From CAZKRL01 sp964555295 (GTDB taxonomy: Bacteria; Bacteroidota; Bacteroidia; Flavobacteriales_D; Sanyastnellaceae), in contig CAZKRL010000019.1 in assembly GCA_964555295.1 (NCBI GenBank), positions 1-48,310 on the forward strand: 48,310 nucleotides of DNA. The letters are read 5' to 3'. Position numbers and translations under genes: made by a program. Each line of letters begins with the position of its first letter. Within the stretch, counting starts at the first letter, position 1. Below, piece after piece: positions 8,141-16,812 of this stretch. The notes below the pieces were generated by a model that did no database searches, had not been told where the DNA came from, and was given only the letters and a program-made list of their open reading frames with translations.

Positions 8141-9424
8141 TCAACTCAATTTCATGGTGAAGCAAAAGCTAGATCCATCACCTGGCGTAGAGGTAATTTT
8201 CAGCTGTGTGCCATGCATTCTAACAAACTCTTTAACCAGCTGAAGTCCGAGACCACCGGTGCCTTGTTTCTGCACAGCTTCGTCAATGCCTACGTCATCG
8301 AGATAGGCCGCCACCTGAGCGTCTGTCATCCCGATGCCATCATCTTCAACACAGAACTTGACTTCATTAACTGATTCAATGATTACAACACCAACCTTGC
8401 CTCCGGATGGAGTGAACTTAACAGAGTTGGAAATTAAATTTCTGAAAATAACCTCCATCATATTCCTGTCGCAACGCATAACGCTATCCGCCGCAAAATC
8501 GCGCTGTACGTTAAACTGTAACGACTTTTCCCCACATACTACCTTACCAAACCTTTCAATGTTATCTGCCAGATCCGTCAATGAAACTACATCAGGAGAA
8601 AACTGTAGTTTATTGGTTTGTTGTTTCGACCATAACAAAAGATTATTGAGCAAGGCCATCGTATCAGCAGTTCTTGCTTGCAGTCGAGCAATCAAATCCA
8701 TGTTTCGTCGGTCGGTATTATCCAGTTTCATTAACTCCAGGCCTGATTGCAACGAAGCGATGGGTGCCCGAAGGTCGTGCGTTAGCACCGACATCATCTT
8801 ATCGCGTGTATATACCGTTGTCATGAGCTCTCGGTTCTTGTCATCAAGAATTTTAGTGTTTTCAACGTTTCTGGAATGCACTTCATTATTGACTTTTGTA
8901 ACAAAATGGACCTGAAGTATACAGGCAAACACCACGCCGATAAGATTCAGCGCACGCTCGAGTTGCAGGTCATTGATGTGCTGGGCTTCTTCACTGCCAA
9001 TCCTTATATCCGTGGTTACAGCAAAAATCAGCATCAACAATTGAATGGATGAGAGCACATAAGCAATGGAACGTTCTTTACTCTGAAAATTCACCATATT
9101 GCCTATGAATACAGGAATCATAAAGGCAAAAGCGAAGGTGTCAGCACCTGCCATCATCTCGAGTAACAAAATGAGAACTGAAACTTGAAGCGAATTCCAA
9201 ATCTTTGAGTATTTATAATATCCCTTCACAAAAAGAATCCAAGCAATTCCGGTGGAAGGCAATGCAGCCAAGGTTACAACTCCCTGAATCACTTGTCCGG
9301 CAAGCATGTTCACAATGAAAAAAATGATAGCATACACAGCAATCAGCTTGAGCAACACGGCATGCAGACGTTTGCTCTTTCGAAGTATGAGGTCTTCGGA
9401 GGGATTGCGCTCAGACGGTTTCAA
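8141..9424 (-). CDS. Membrane sensor histidine kinase
   Basis: The 427-residue protein has about five or six membrane helices in the first 190 residues with no large periplasmic domain, then a short coiled linker. The HisKA dimerisation domain carries the phospho-acceptor His in SVLTHDLRAPI. The HATPase domain shows all ATP-binding boxes: the N box (NLISNSVKFTPSGG), G1 (EDDGIGM) and G2 (GTGGLGLQLV). By family it autophosphorylates in response to a membrane or envelope cue and passes the phosphate to a response regulator. None is adjacent; the LuxR-type regulator at 16082-16762 is too far away to assign as partner. The upstream region is cut by the N gap at 9525-9534, so promoter and divergent-gene context are uncertain. 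Confidence 0.9.
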   Translation of the reverse strand: MKPSERNPSEDLILRKSKRLHAVLLKLIAVYAIIFFIVNMLAGQVIQGVVTLAALPSTGIAWILFVKGYYKYSKIWNSLQVSVLILLLEMMAGADTFAFAFMIPVFIGNMVNFQSKERSIAYVLSSIQLLMLIFAVTTDIRIGSEEAQHINDLQLERALNLIGVVFACILQVHFVTKVNNEVHSRNVENTKILDDKNRELMTTVYTRDKMMSVLTHDLRAPIASLQSGLELMKLDNTDRRNMDLIARLQARTADTMALLNNLLLWSKQQTNKLQFSPDVVSLTDLADNIERFGKVVCGEKSLQFNVQRDFAADSVMRCDRNMMEVIFRNLISNSVKFTPSGGKVGVVIIESVNEVKFCVEDDGIGMTDAQVAAYLDDVGIDEAVQKQGTGGLGLQLVKEFVRMHGTQLKITSTPGDGSSFCFTMKLS

Positions 9425-9524
9425 AGGTTGGCCCTTAATCTACAATTCATCATTAATTGGCGGCACCAATTTATACCAAACGCGAATCTAACGGATTGAT
9501 CGATCATATAAATTTACATGAAGC

Positions 9525-9534
9525 NNNNNNNNNN
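9525..9534. other. Assembly gap (10 Ns)
   Basis: Ten consecutive Ns join two contigs between the histidine kinase and the MopE/PKD protein. A fixed run of ten Ns usually stands for a gap of unknown size, so sequence, or even a gene, could be missing here. The rest of the 160-nt interval 9425-9584 shows no gene. Confidence 0.98.
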
Positions 9535-9584
9535 GCAACCTCGCCCTTAAAACTTCAGTCATTCAGACATTAACCTATTATCCA

Positions 9585-11105
9585 ATGAAAACACTGTTAC
9601 GTCTTTTTACGCTAAGTATCTTATCCCTTTCATTTCAAGTCTCCAACGCTCAAGGATTCACTTTTAACGTTGGACTTCAAGGTGGTGGAAATTGCTCCTA
9701 CATCATCAGCGGCACATACAGCGCCATGAACGACTCTACTGTCAATGGCTCATTTACCGCTAATGCAGATCCTTCGACCGGCTTGTATACGGTAACATTG
9801 AGCACTGGCGTTAGTTCTGTGTTTGTAACTGCTTGCGCAACCCCTACCGATCCCAATTGCGGCACCGAGGCCTGTGCGTCACAGGTTTTGAGTATGAATA
9901 CTGGGGCACTTCCTTTTCTCAATATTGTTTTTGGCTCAAGCGGCGACGCCGATAATGATGGCTTTACCGCCGATAATGGGGATTGCGATGATAATGACGC
10001 GTCAGTTAATCCTTACGCCATGGATATTTGCGGTGATTCCATTGACAATAACTGCAATGGCTATGTAGATGATGGCAATTGCGAAGGTTCACTTATGCTA
10101 TACGGACAGGTCATCAATGCAAATGCATCAGTTGAGGTTTTCATTATGTGGTCGGATAGTTTATCTGGCACAATGGGAATGGATTCCTTGATGACTGCGA
10201 TTGATGGAAGCTTCACCTATTCCATTCCGGCTGGAATTCCTATGTACTACCTATACGTGCAGGCTTGTATTTACAATTGCACGAATGACTATACATGTGC
10301 CTACACATACATGGCGCCCAACCAGCCTATTTCTGTGGTAATCAATTATTGTGATACACCATCCGATGCAGACTACGACGGCTTTCTGAGCGACGTAGAC
10401 TGCGATGATTTCAATTCTGCTGTAAACCCGGGTGCTGAAGAGATTTGCGGAGATTTTACTGACAATGATTGTGATGGATCATGGGATGAGAATTGTGGCT
10501 TTGCTTGTTCACCAAACATTGTACTCGTCAATGATAGCATGTTTCCGGCTATCCCTGCTTATACTGTATATATTCTCAACCTCGACCCAACCGGAATGGC
10601 GCCATTCACCTACCTATGGAACCTAGGGGATGGAACCGTATCCAATGAGCCCTATCCGACAAATACCTACCCGGCAACCGGCACCTATACAGTTTGCCTG
10701 ACAGCAACATCGGCCGACAGTTGCAGCTCTGAGGCATGTATTACGTTTACAGTAGACAGCATGGGTTATGTGAGCGGCGGCGGTTATCCAATGAGTCCCG
10801 TATTTCTTAACGTAATTCCAAGTCTCGATGCTCTGCGAGTGAATGAAATGGCGAGCGTTATGGAAACCAAAGTATTCCCGAATCCTGCATCTTCTGAGAT
10901 ACAAGTTTCATGGAACGAAAATATCCAGGCCAACCATTTGGAAGTCATCGATATTAGCGGCAAACCTGCCCTGCAACTGAATGTGCAGACCTCGTTGAAC
11001 CAAGTTACTTTATCGGTTGAATCACTGCCTGCTGGAATTTATCAAATAGCTCTACACGGCAATAACGGTGTGCTAAACACAACTCGTTTATTGATAAGCC
11101 ACTAA
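9585..11105 (+). CDS. Secreted protein with two MopE-type metal-binding motifs, PKD domain and T9SS type A tail
   Basis: The 506-residue protein begins with a signal peptide (MKTLLRLFTLSILSLSFQVSNAQ). Two MopE-like putative metal-binding motifs are visible, near residues 120-166 (DADNDGF...GDCDDND, then ICGDSIDNNCNG) and 260-307 (DADYDGF...DCDDFNSAVNPG, then ICGDFTDNDCDG). A carboxypeptidase-regulatory-like beta segment lies between them. A PKD domain follows (about 330-400; YLWNLGDGTVSNEPYPTNTY), then a type A sorting domain from VFPNPASSE to the end. It is probably a surface or secreted calcium-binding structural protein. No enzymatic domain is visible and its true function is unknown. The gene stands alone, directly downstream of the assembly gap. 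Confidence 0.88.
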   Translation: MKTLLRLFTLSILSLSFQVSNAQGFTFNVGLQGGGNCSYIISGTYSAMNDSTVNGSFTANADPSTGLYTVTLSTGVSSVFVTACATPTDPNCGTEACASQVLSMNTGALPFLNIVFGSSGDADNDGFTADNGDCDDNDASVNPYAMDICGDSIDNNCNGYVDDGNCEGSLMLYGQVINANASVEVFIMWSDSLSGTMGMDSLMTAIDGSFTYSIPAGIPMYYLYVQACIYNCTNDYTCAYTYMAPNQPISVVINYCDTPSDADYDGFLSDVDCDDFNSAVNPGAEEICGDFTDNDCDGSWDENCGFACSPNIVLVNDSMFPAIPAYTVYILNLDPTGMAPFTYLWNLGDGTVSNEPYPTNTYPATGTYTVCLTATSADSCSSEACITFTVDSMGYVSGGGYPMSPVFLNVIPSLDALRVNEMASVMETKVFPNPASSEIQVSWNENIQANHLEVIDISGKPALQLNVQTSLNQVTLSVESLPAGIYQIALHGNNGVLNTTRLLISH

Positions 11106-11170
11106 GATTTTATAACCAAAGGCATATTTGACTGAGCGTTGTAATTACTTTGCCATCATGTTATGATGAA

Positions 11171-11917
11171 ATGATTACAACAAAAACAAGGGCTATCACA
11201 TTTTATAGAATTTCTTTTCTGTCGGTAACGATGTTGTTGCTCATCTCTTCAATGAATGCGCAACAAATAGACAGCCGCTCGGGAGTTATTCTGAAAAACG
11301 GGATTACAGAACTTGGTAAAGTTTTAGTATACGAGAAGGGTGATGCAGGTTCGACTTTCAATTTAGACGGTAAGAGCTATTCTACGACTGAGGTCAGATT
11401 CTTCAAAAGTGCCCATGGATACTTTGCAAACGCCAGTGAAATCGATGGCAATGAAACCTACGCAATGCGTGTTCGCAAGGGACTCATATCACAGTACGAA
11501 AGAATCAAGATAAAGACCTACCAGGCGGATACACTGCCCAATTTCGGCAAGCTCTCAGATTTTGCGAATGGGGAGAAAATGCATTATTACCACCTCACGA
11601 ATGGTTCACTCAAAAAAATCAACTACAAGAATCTTTCATCCGATATCTACTCCTATATCCCAAGTCAGCTTTACCTAAAGGATTATAAGAAGTTCAAATT
11701 CATGCAATTTGGCATGCTTGGACTGGGCTTGGGTTTGGTGGCGTCATCCATCATCTCGCAAGGCAGCAATATCAATATCACTCCCGGGATGGTATTAGGC
11801 ACTCTTCTTACCGGTGGAAGCTTTGGTGCTATTGGTTCTCAAAATGAAGCACTCGACAATGCTATAAAAGCATATAACGAAAAGGATAAGATACAAGCCA
11901 AAGATCAAACTCCTTAG
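11171..11917 (+). CDS. Exported protein of unknown function with a C-terminal hydrophobic segment
   Basis: The 248-residue product was not recognised. It has a signal-peptide-like start (ITFYRISFLSVTMLLLISSMNAQQ). The soluble region that follows contains short strand-turn units (GVILKNGITELGKVLVY, then FFKSAHGYFANASEIDG) reminiscent of surface-exposed beta structure. A hydrophobic glycine-rich stretch near residue 185 (MLGLGLGLVASSIIS) ends in a low-complexity section and a charged tail (EKDKIQAKDQTP). The frame extends back to a TTG at 11150, but the ATG at 11171 begins the signal peptide. TACTTTGC at 11146-11153 may be its -7 element. It converges with the TIGR01777 epimerase gene with only 27 nt between stops. 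Confidence 0.65.
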   Translation: MITTKTRAITFYRISFLSVTMLLLISSMNAQQIDSRSGVILKNGITELGKVLVYEKGDAGSTFNLDGKSYSTTEVRFFKSAHGYFANASEIDGNETYAMRVRKGLISQYERIKIKTYQADTLPNFGKLSDFANGEKMHYYHLTNGSLKKINYKNLSSDIYSYIPSQLYLKDYKKFKFMQFGMLGLGLGLVASSIISQGSNINITPGMVLGTLLTGGSFGAIGSQNEALDNAIKAYNEKDKIQAKDQTP

Positions 11918-11944
11918 TTGGTAAGCTACTCATTCATTAGGCAA

Positions 11945-12832
11945 CTACAATATCAAATCATCCAGTGCCGATTGCATTGTTGAATAATGAAATGAATATC
12001 CATGCTGCATCAATTTCTGCGGCGCAACAGAAAGATGATTGAGAATTAATTCAGTATCGAATCCTATCACCGGGGCAGCTAATTTCAACGCAAACGTCGG
12101 TGCGGGAAATCCGAAGCTTCTGCGATGCCCAACGCGTATGCATCTCATAAATTCTTTGTTCGAAATGACTTGCGGTGCCGCCATGTTGACACAGCCCGTT
12201 ATGTCTTGACGGTTGTAAATGAACTTACAGATTTCATAGAAATCGCGAATGTGAATCCATGAAACCATTTGATTGCCACTCCCCTGTTTTCCTCCTAACC
12301 ATAATTTCGCAAGCCCTGAAAATAAAGGCAACACGCCACCCGAACGATCCAATACCAAAGAGATTCGCAAGGCAACTTTTCTTACGGCATCAACCTTTTC
12401 AGAATAGAAAACTTCCTCCCACTTTCTGGCAACATCAGCCATCACTGAGTTGCCATTGGCAGGTGAATCTTCACCATGAGCAAAGGTCTCATTTTCATTG
12501 TAAATCGATGCGCCACTGGCATTGAGCCAAAGTTGTGGCGGACGGTCACATTTCGCGATGATTCGATTGAGGTGTGAAGTGGTTTCGGTCCTCGAGGTAA
12601 GCAAAGCGTCTCGATTCTTTTTATTGAAATAACATTGAACAGATTTACCGGCGAGGTTGATGAGCAAGTTAGATCCATTGATTGCATCGACCAGAGACAA
12701 TTCATTGTCCCATTGCGCGTCTCCGCCTGTGCGTCTAATAATGCGAACTTCCCAGCCCTCCTTGAGAAACGATTTTTGGAGATAACTTCCTACGGTTCCC
12801 GAACCACCGGCGATGACAACACGTGATTGCAT
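11945..12832 (-). CDS. TIGR01777-family NAD(P)-dependent epimerase/oxidoreductase
   Basis: The 295-residue SDR-fold protein has the N-terminal Rossmann motif VVIAGGSGTVGSYL. The family signatures are NLAGKSV, with the R-x-x-x-x-x-x-L helix (LLTSRTETTSHL), and WLNASGASIYN in place of a classical YxxxK centre. WIHIRDF and the C-terminal section with VIGFDTELILNHLSVAPQKLMQHGYSFHY correspond to the DUF1731-type tail of YfcH-like proteins. The usual tail motif has [SG]xRVxPxKLxxxGFxF; here Q-K-L-M-Q-H-G-Y-S-F matches. The physiological substrate of the family is not established. The ATG at 12832 is directly followed by the nucleotide-binding strand, so the start is secure. It lies downstream of the mutase gene in the same direction. 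Confidence 0.88.
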   Translation of the reverse strand: MQSRVVIAGGSGTVGSYLQKSFLKEGWEVRIIRRTGGDAQWDNELSLVDAINGSNLLINLAGKSVQCYFNKKNRDALLTSRTETTSHLNRIIAKCDRPPQLWLNASGASIYNENETFAHGEDSPANGNSVMADVARKWEEVFYSEKVDAVRKVALRISLVLDRSGGVLPLFSGLAKLWLGGKQGSGNQMVSWIHIRDFYEICKFIYNRQDITGCVNMAAPQVISNKEFMRCIRVGHRRSFGFPAPTFALKLAAPVIGFDTELILNHLSVAPQKLMQHGYSFHYSTMQSALDDLIL

Positions 12833-12866
12833 GGCCTAATAACAATCGCGAAGAAAGAAAGTTGAA

Positions 12867-14930
12867 TTATTCCGCGGCGCTATATCCCTGGATGAGCACA
12901 TCCAGAATTTCAATGGCCGCTACACTGATTCGAGTGCCCGGACCAAAAATGCCAACACAACCGGCCTCATAGAGAAATTCATGATCCTGATCCGGAATTA
13001 CGCCGCCCGCAACAACAAGGATGTCTTCTCTGCGCCATTGCTGTAACTCCGCCATAAGCGCGGGGATGAGTGCTTTGTGTCCTGCGGCCAACGACGACAC
13101 ACCGATGATATGAACGTCATTCTCGACGGCTTGTTTGGCGACTTCGGCAGGAGTCTGAAACAGAGGCCCCATATCCACATCGAATCCGAGATCAGCAAAC
13201 GATGTGGCAATGACTTTGGCCCCGCGATCATGTCCGTCTTGCCCCATTTTGGCAATCATAATCCTGGGCCGGCGGCCGGCAATCACTGCAAATTCATCAG
13301 ACTTTTGACGGGCATTCTTGAATTCAGGATCCTCCATATTCTCACTCGAATATACACCACTCACGCTTCTGATCGTGGCTTGATATCGTCCGAAAACTTC
13401 TTCCAGTGCCAGAGATATCTCACCGAGTGAGGCTCTCTTACGCGCCGCGTCAACTGCAAGCTCGAGTAAATTTCCATTGCCCTCAGAGGCTGCACGTTGG
13501 ATTGCCTCGAGAGATGCACGGCACGCGTTTTCGTCACGCGTTGCTCTCAATTCAGCGAGTCGTTTTACCTGTGCTTCTCTCACTGCAGCATTATCAACTT
13601 CAAGAATATCCATTTGATATTCCTCATCGGTGGTATACAAATTCACGCCAATGATATGTTCCCGGCCGCTATCGATGCGCGCTTGACGCCGCGCTGCAGC
13701 TTCTTCAATTCGCAATTTCGGAAGACCTGCTTCGATCGCTTTGGTCATACCACCCAGTTGTTCCACCTCATCCATCAGTTTTCTGGCACCTTCAATCATG
13801 CGCTCGGTGAGATCTTCGATACGCTTACTGCCGCCCCATGGATCGATGGCTCTGCAAATTCCGGTTTCTTCTTGTAAATACAATTGCGTATTACGAGCGA
13901 TTCTCGCGCTGAAGTCGGTAGGCAATGCTATGGCTTCATCCAGAGCGTTTGTATGCAATGATTGTGTGCCACCGAATGAGGCGGCAAGTGCTTCAAAGCA
14001 CGTGCGGGCAACATTGTTCAATGGATCTTGACGAGTAAGACTCCAGCCACTGGTTTGACAATGCGTGCGCAGGGCCATACTCTTTGGGTTGGCTGGGTTG
14101 AACTTCGCGATACTCTCTGACCAAAGAACTCGGGCTGCGCGCATCTTCGCGATTTCATTGAAAAAATCCATCCCTACGGCCCAAAAGAATGACAGACGTG
14201 GGGCGAATTCATCTATGGTCATACCTGCAGCGATGCCTGCCTTCACATATTCAAGACCATCACTCAAGGTGTATGCAAGTTCCTGTTCGAGTGTTGCACC
14301 TGCCTCTTGCATGTGATAGCCACTGATCGAAATAGGATTGAATTTAGGCATGTGCTGTGACGTATATCTGAAGATATCAGAAACGATTCGCATGCTCGGT
14401 GTGGGCGGATAGATGTACGTATTCCGCACCATGAATTCTTTGAGGATGTCATTCTGTATTGTGCCCTGCAGCTTATCAGCACTAACTCCCTGTTCTTCTG
14501 CAGCCACGATATAAAACGCCATGACGGGAAGAACGGCACCATTCATCGTCATTGAGACGCTCATTTCATCGAGGGGAATTCCATCGAATAAAATTTTCAT
14601 ATCAAGAATGGAATCAATAGCTACACCGGCCTTACCTACATCGCCGAAGACACGTGGATGATCACTGTCGTAACCACGATGAGTTGCAAGATCAAAAGCC
14701 ACGCTCAAACCTTTCTGACCTGCGGCAAGATTTCTTCTGTAAAAGGCATTCGATTGTTCAGCGGTACTGAAACCTGCGTATTGCCTGATGGTCCAGGGCC
14801 TGATGCTATACATACTCGCATAAGGGCCGCGAAGAAAGGGAGCTTCACCAGCGCCTTGCGCAGGACTTTTCCAATCGTTTGGTCTGTTCTGAAAAGCGAG
14901 TTGAATGTCGTTGAAATCCCTTCTGGCCAT
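12867..14930 (-). CDS. scpA: Methylmalonyl-CoA mutase, large (catalytic) subunit
   Basis: The 687-residue protein has an N-terminal TIM-barrel mutase domain (SIRPWTIRQYAGFSTAEQSN, QKGLSVAFDLATHRGYDSDH, SVSMTMNGAVLPVMAFY, QTSGWSLT). The C-terminal cobalamin-binding domain carries the B12 lower-ligand motif D-G-H-D-R-G, with H567. It interconverts (R)-methylmalonyl-CoA and succinyl-CoA, linking propionyl-CoA from valine/isoleucine or odd-chain fatty acid breakdown to the TCA cycle. Only 3 nt separate it from the upstream branched-chain aminotransferase, so the two are almost certainly cotranscribed. The usual small partner subunit (MutA/ScpB) is not next to it. It could instead belong to a related acyl-CoA mutase, but the length and motifs fit the classical large subunit. 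Confidence 0.93.
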   Translation of the reverse strand: MARRDFNDIQLAFQNRPNDWKSPAQGAGEAPFLRGPYASMYSIRPWTIRQYAGFSTAEQSNAFYRRNLAAGQKGLSVAFDLATHRGYDSDHPRVFGDVGKAGVAIDSILDMKILFDGIPLDEMSVSMTMNGAVLPVMAFYIVAAEEQGVSADKLQGTIQNDILKEFMVRNTYIYPPTPSMRIVSDIFRYTSQHMPKFNPISISGYHMQEAGATLEQELAYTLSDGLEYVKAGIAAGMTIDEFAPRLSFFWAVGMDFFNEIAKMRAARVLWSESIAKFNPANPKSMALRTHCQTSGWSLTRQDPLNNVARTCFEALAASFGGTQSLHTNALDEAIALPTDFSARIARNTQLYLQEETGICRAIDPWGGSKRIEDLTERMIEGARKLMDEVEQLGGMTKAIEAGLPKLRIEEAAARRQARIDSGREHIIGVNLYTTDEEYQMDILEVDNAAVREAQVKRLAELRATRDENACRASLEAIQRAASEGNGNLLELAVDAARKRASLGEISLALEEVFGRYQATIRSVSGVYSSENMEDPEFKNARQKSDEFAVIAGRRPRIMIAKMGQDGHDRGAKVIATSFADLGFDVDMGPLFQTPAEVAKQAVENDVHIIGVSSLAAGHKALIPALMAELQQWRREDILVVAGGVIPDQDHEFLYEAGCVGIFGPGTRISVAAIEILDVLIQGYSAAE

Positions 14931-14933
14931 GGG

Positions 14934-16001
14934 TTACTCTACACGAACATTCCAGTGATGGGAATCCATTTCAAGACCTCGTTTGAGACGATCCATGTAG
15001 GTATTGATTCTATCAGAAAACGGCATGTAGTTCGCTGCATCCAACTCGTAATTCGTTCCTTCATGCTGAATAGTGCAGATGGGCGCAATGGTTGCGGCTG
15101 TACCAATACCGAATGCACCGTGAAGGTTACCGGCTTTCATCAGGTCAACGATTTCAGCAACACTGACCTTACGTTCTTCAACCTGATAATTCCAGTCGCG
15201 CAACAATTGCAGCACGCTTGAACGAGTGATTCCGTCGAGAATTGAATCACTGGTGGCCGGGGTTAAAATGCGATTGCCCGACATGAACATCACATTCATG
15301 GTTCCTGACTCTTCAAAGTATTCATGATTTTGACCATCGGTCCAAAGAACCTGATCGTAGCCCGCATCCTTTGCAATTTGAGTGGGAAATAAAGCGGCAC
15401 CGTAGTTGCCGGCGGCTTTTGCATGACCTGTACCTCCGCGCACGGCACGTGTGTATTCTGTTTCGATTTTTACTTTCAACTCGGTGGTGTAATACCTTCC
15501 TACCGGGCAGGTAAATATCACGAACATATAAGAATCACTGGGCTTAACACCCACGTACTCATCAATAGCGAAGAGGTGTGGACGAATGTAAAGAGATTCA
15601 CCTTCGCCTTTTGGAATCCAAGAGCGATCGAGCTTCACGAGAGCTTTCAACCCTTCCAAAAAAATCTCTTCCGGCAATTCAGCCATGCACATTCTGCGGG
15701 CCGAAACATTGAGGCGTTGTGCATTGCGATCCGGACGGAAGATGAAAACTTCATCACGATCATTTCTGAAAGCTTTTAAACCTTCAAAGATGGCCTGTCC
15801 GTAGTGCAACGCACTGATAGCAGGACTGAAGGGAATTGCGCCGTAGGGAATAATGCGCGGGCTTTCCCACGCACCCTCCTTGTACGTAGCTACCAACATA
15901 TGATCACTGAATACACGACCAAATCCAAGGTCGTTCCAGTTTACTTCCTGTACTCTGGACTTTGCGACTTTTTCAATCGCTATTGGAACGGATGCTATCA
16001 T
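14934..16001 (-). CDS. ilvE: Branched-chain amino acid aminotransferase
   Basis: The 355-residue fold-type IV PLP enzyme fits the class IIb BCAT family. Motifs: SPAISALHYGQAIFEGLKAFR, YIRPHLFAIDEYVGVKPS, the PLP-lysine region GGTGHAKAAGNYGAAL (K195), and DGITRSSVLQLLRDW. It transfers the amino group of leucine, isoleucine or valine to 2-oxoglutarate, and works in both synthesis and breakdown. Placement 3 nt ahead of methylmalonyl-CoA mutase suggests the catabolic direction, because valine and isoleucine yield propionyl-CoA. The ATG at 16001 is preceded by a good -7 element. Confidence 0.95.
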   Translation of the reverse strand: MIASVPIAIEKVAKSRVQEVNWNDLGFGRVFSDHMLVATYKEGAWESPRIIPYGAIPFSPAISALHYGQAIFEGLKAFRNDRDEVFIFRPDRNAQRLNVSARRMCMAELPEEIFLEGLKALVKLDRSWIPKGEGESLYIRPHLFAIDEYVGVKPSDSYMFVIFTCPVGRYYTTELKVKIETEYTRAVRGGTGHAKAAGNYGAALFPTQIAKDAGYDQVLWTDGQNHEYFEESGTMNVMFMSGNRILTPATSDSILDGITRSSVLQLLRDWNYQVEERKVSVAEIVDLMKAGNLHGAFGIGTAATIAPICTIQHEGTNYELDAANYMPFSDRINTYMDRLKRGLEMDSHHWNVRVE

Positions 16002-16032
16002 TTAGCAGATTTTTCGCGGTAGACCGCATGGG

Positions 16033-16040
16033 CAAATATA
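16033..16040 (-). promoter_or_regulatory. Possible -7 promoter element TATATTTG of ilvE-scpA
   Basis: The minus strand reads TATATTTG, an exact TAnnTTTG match, 31 nt before the ilvE ATG. A TTTG/TTG -33 box at 17-23 nt spacing is not obvious. The element would drive the two-gene ilvE-scpA transcript. Confidence 0.4.
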
Positions 16041-16081
16041 AAAGCCGCCGCAAGCTTAGGCGGGTTTCTGAAAAAAATAAA

Positions 16082-16762
16082 TTAAGCCGAAAGTGAAGGT
16101 GCGAATAAGAATTTATTGGGAGAAACCAGGCCCGTTTTAACCGCATACATAACAACCGCAGCGGTATTATTCACCCCCAGTTTACCAAGAATATTCTTGC
16201 GGTGTGTGTTCACTGTATGGGTTGATAAATATAGCTTTTCCGCGATTTCGATATTGGTGTACCCCTCTGCGATCAAAGTTATAATCTCCAGTTCGCGCGG
16301 ACTGATAACTACAGCGCCACAATCTGTGGGCATGTTTTCAAACTCCTTAATATCTATAGATTCTCTACGGAGTGTATCCAATACCTTACCACAGAAAAAG
16401 CGCTCACCGGATTGGGTTTCTCTCGCACTGGCAAGGATTTCCGCGATATCACAATCTTTGCGGATGTAACTAATGATCCCGGCTCGCATCGCCTGTGCAA
16501 TGCTCAGTCCCGGTTGATCTCCGGTGATTGCAATGAATCTAACAGTCTTTACCAAACGAAGACAAAGAGGTATTACATCAATATCAAAGTCGGTCGAAGC
16601 ATAATCAATGAAAACCAGGTCTGGCTTGAATGAACTCACCATCTGCTTCAATTGATCTGACGTGGATGCCTCTGCGCATACAGTGAATTCGGGATACTGC
16701 GAAAGAATGGCATTAAGCCCCGCACGAAAAATTACACTGCTGTCTGCGATGATGATTTTCAT
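16082..16762 (-). CDS. LuxR/NarL-family response regulator with atypical receiver
   Basis: The 226-residue protein has an N-terminal receiver domain with D53 (LVFIDYAS) as the expected phosphorylation site, the switch Thr in FIAITGD, and the conserved Lys in SYIRKD. It ends in a LuxR-type helix-turn-helix (SPRELEIITLIAEGYTNIEIAEKL...STHTVNTHRKNILGKLGV). By family it binds DNA as a dimer after phosphorylation. The acidic pair that binds magnesium near residue 7 reads A-D-S-S instead of the usual D-D, so magnesium binding may be altered. No histidine kinase is adjacent. It lies 50 nt downstream of argS in the same direction. Confidence 0.9.
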   Translation of the reverse strand: MKIIIADSSVIFRAGLNAILSQYPEFTVCAEASTSDQLKQMVSSFKPDLVFIDYASTDFDIDVIPLCLRLVKTVRFIAITGDQPGLSIAQAMRAGIISYIRKDCDIAEILASARETQSGERFFCGKVLDTLRRESIDIKEFENMPTDCGAVVISPRELEIITLIAEGYTNIEIAEKLYLSTHTVNTHRKNILGKLGVNNTAAVVMYAVKTGLVSPNKFLFAPSLSA

Positions 16763-16812
16763 GCCGCTAATTTCTTATCAAAAACTGTTCTAAATAATAT
16801 TTTTTTACACAA

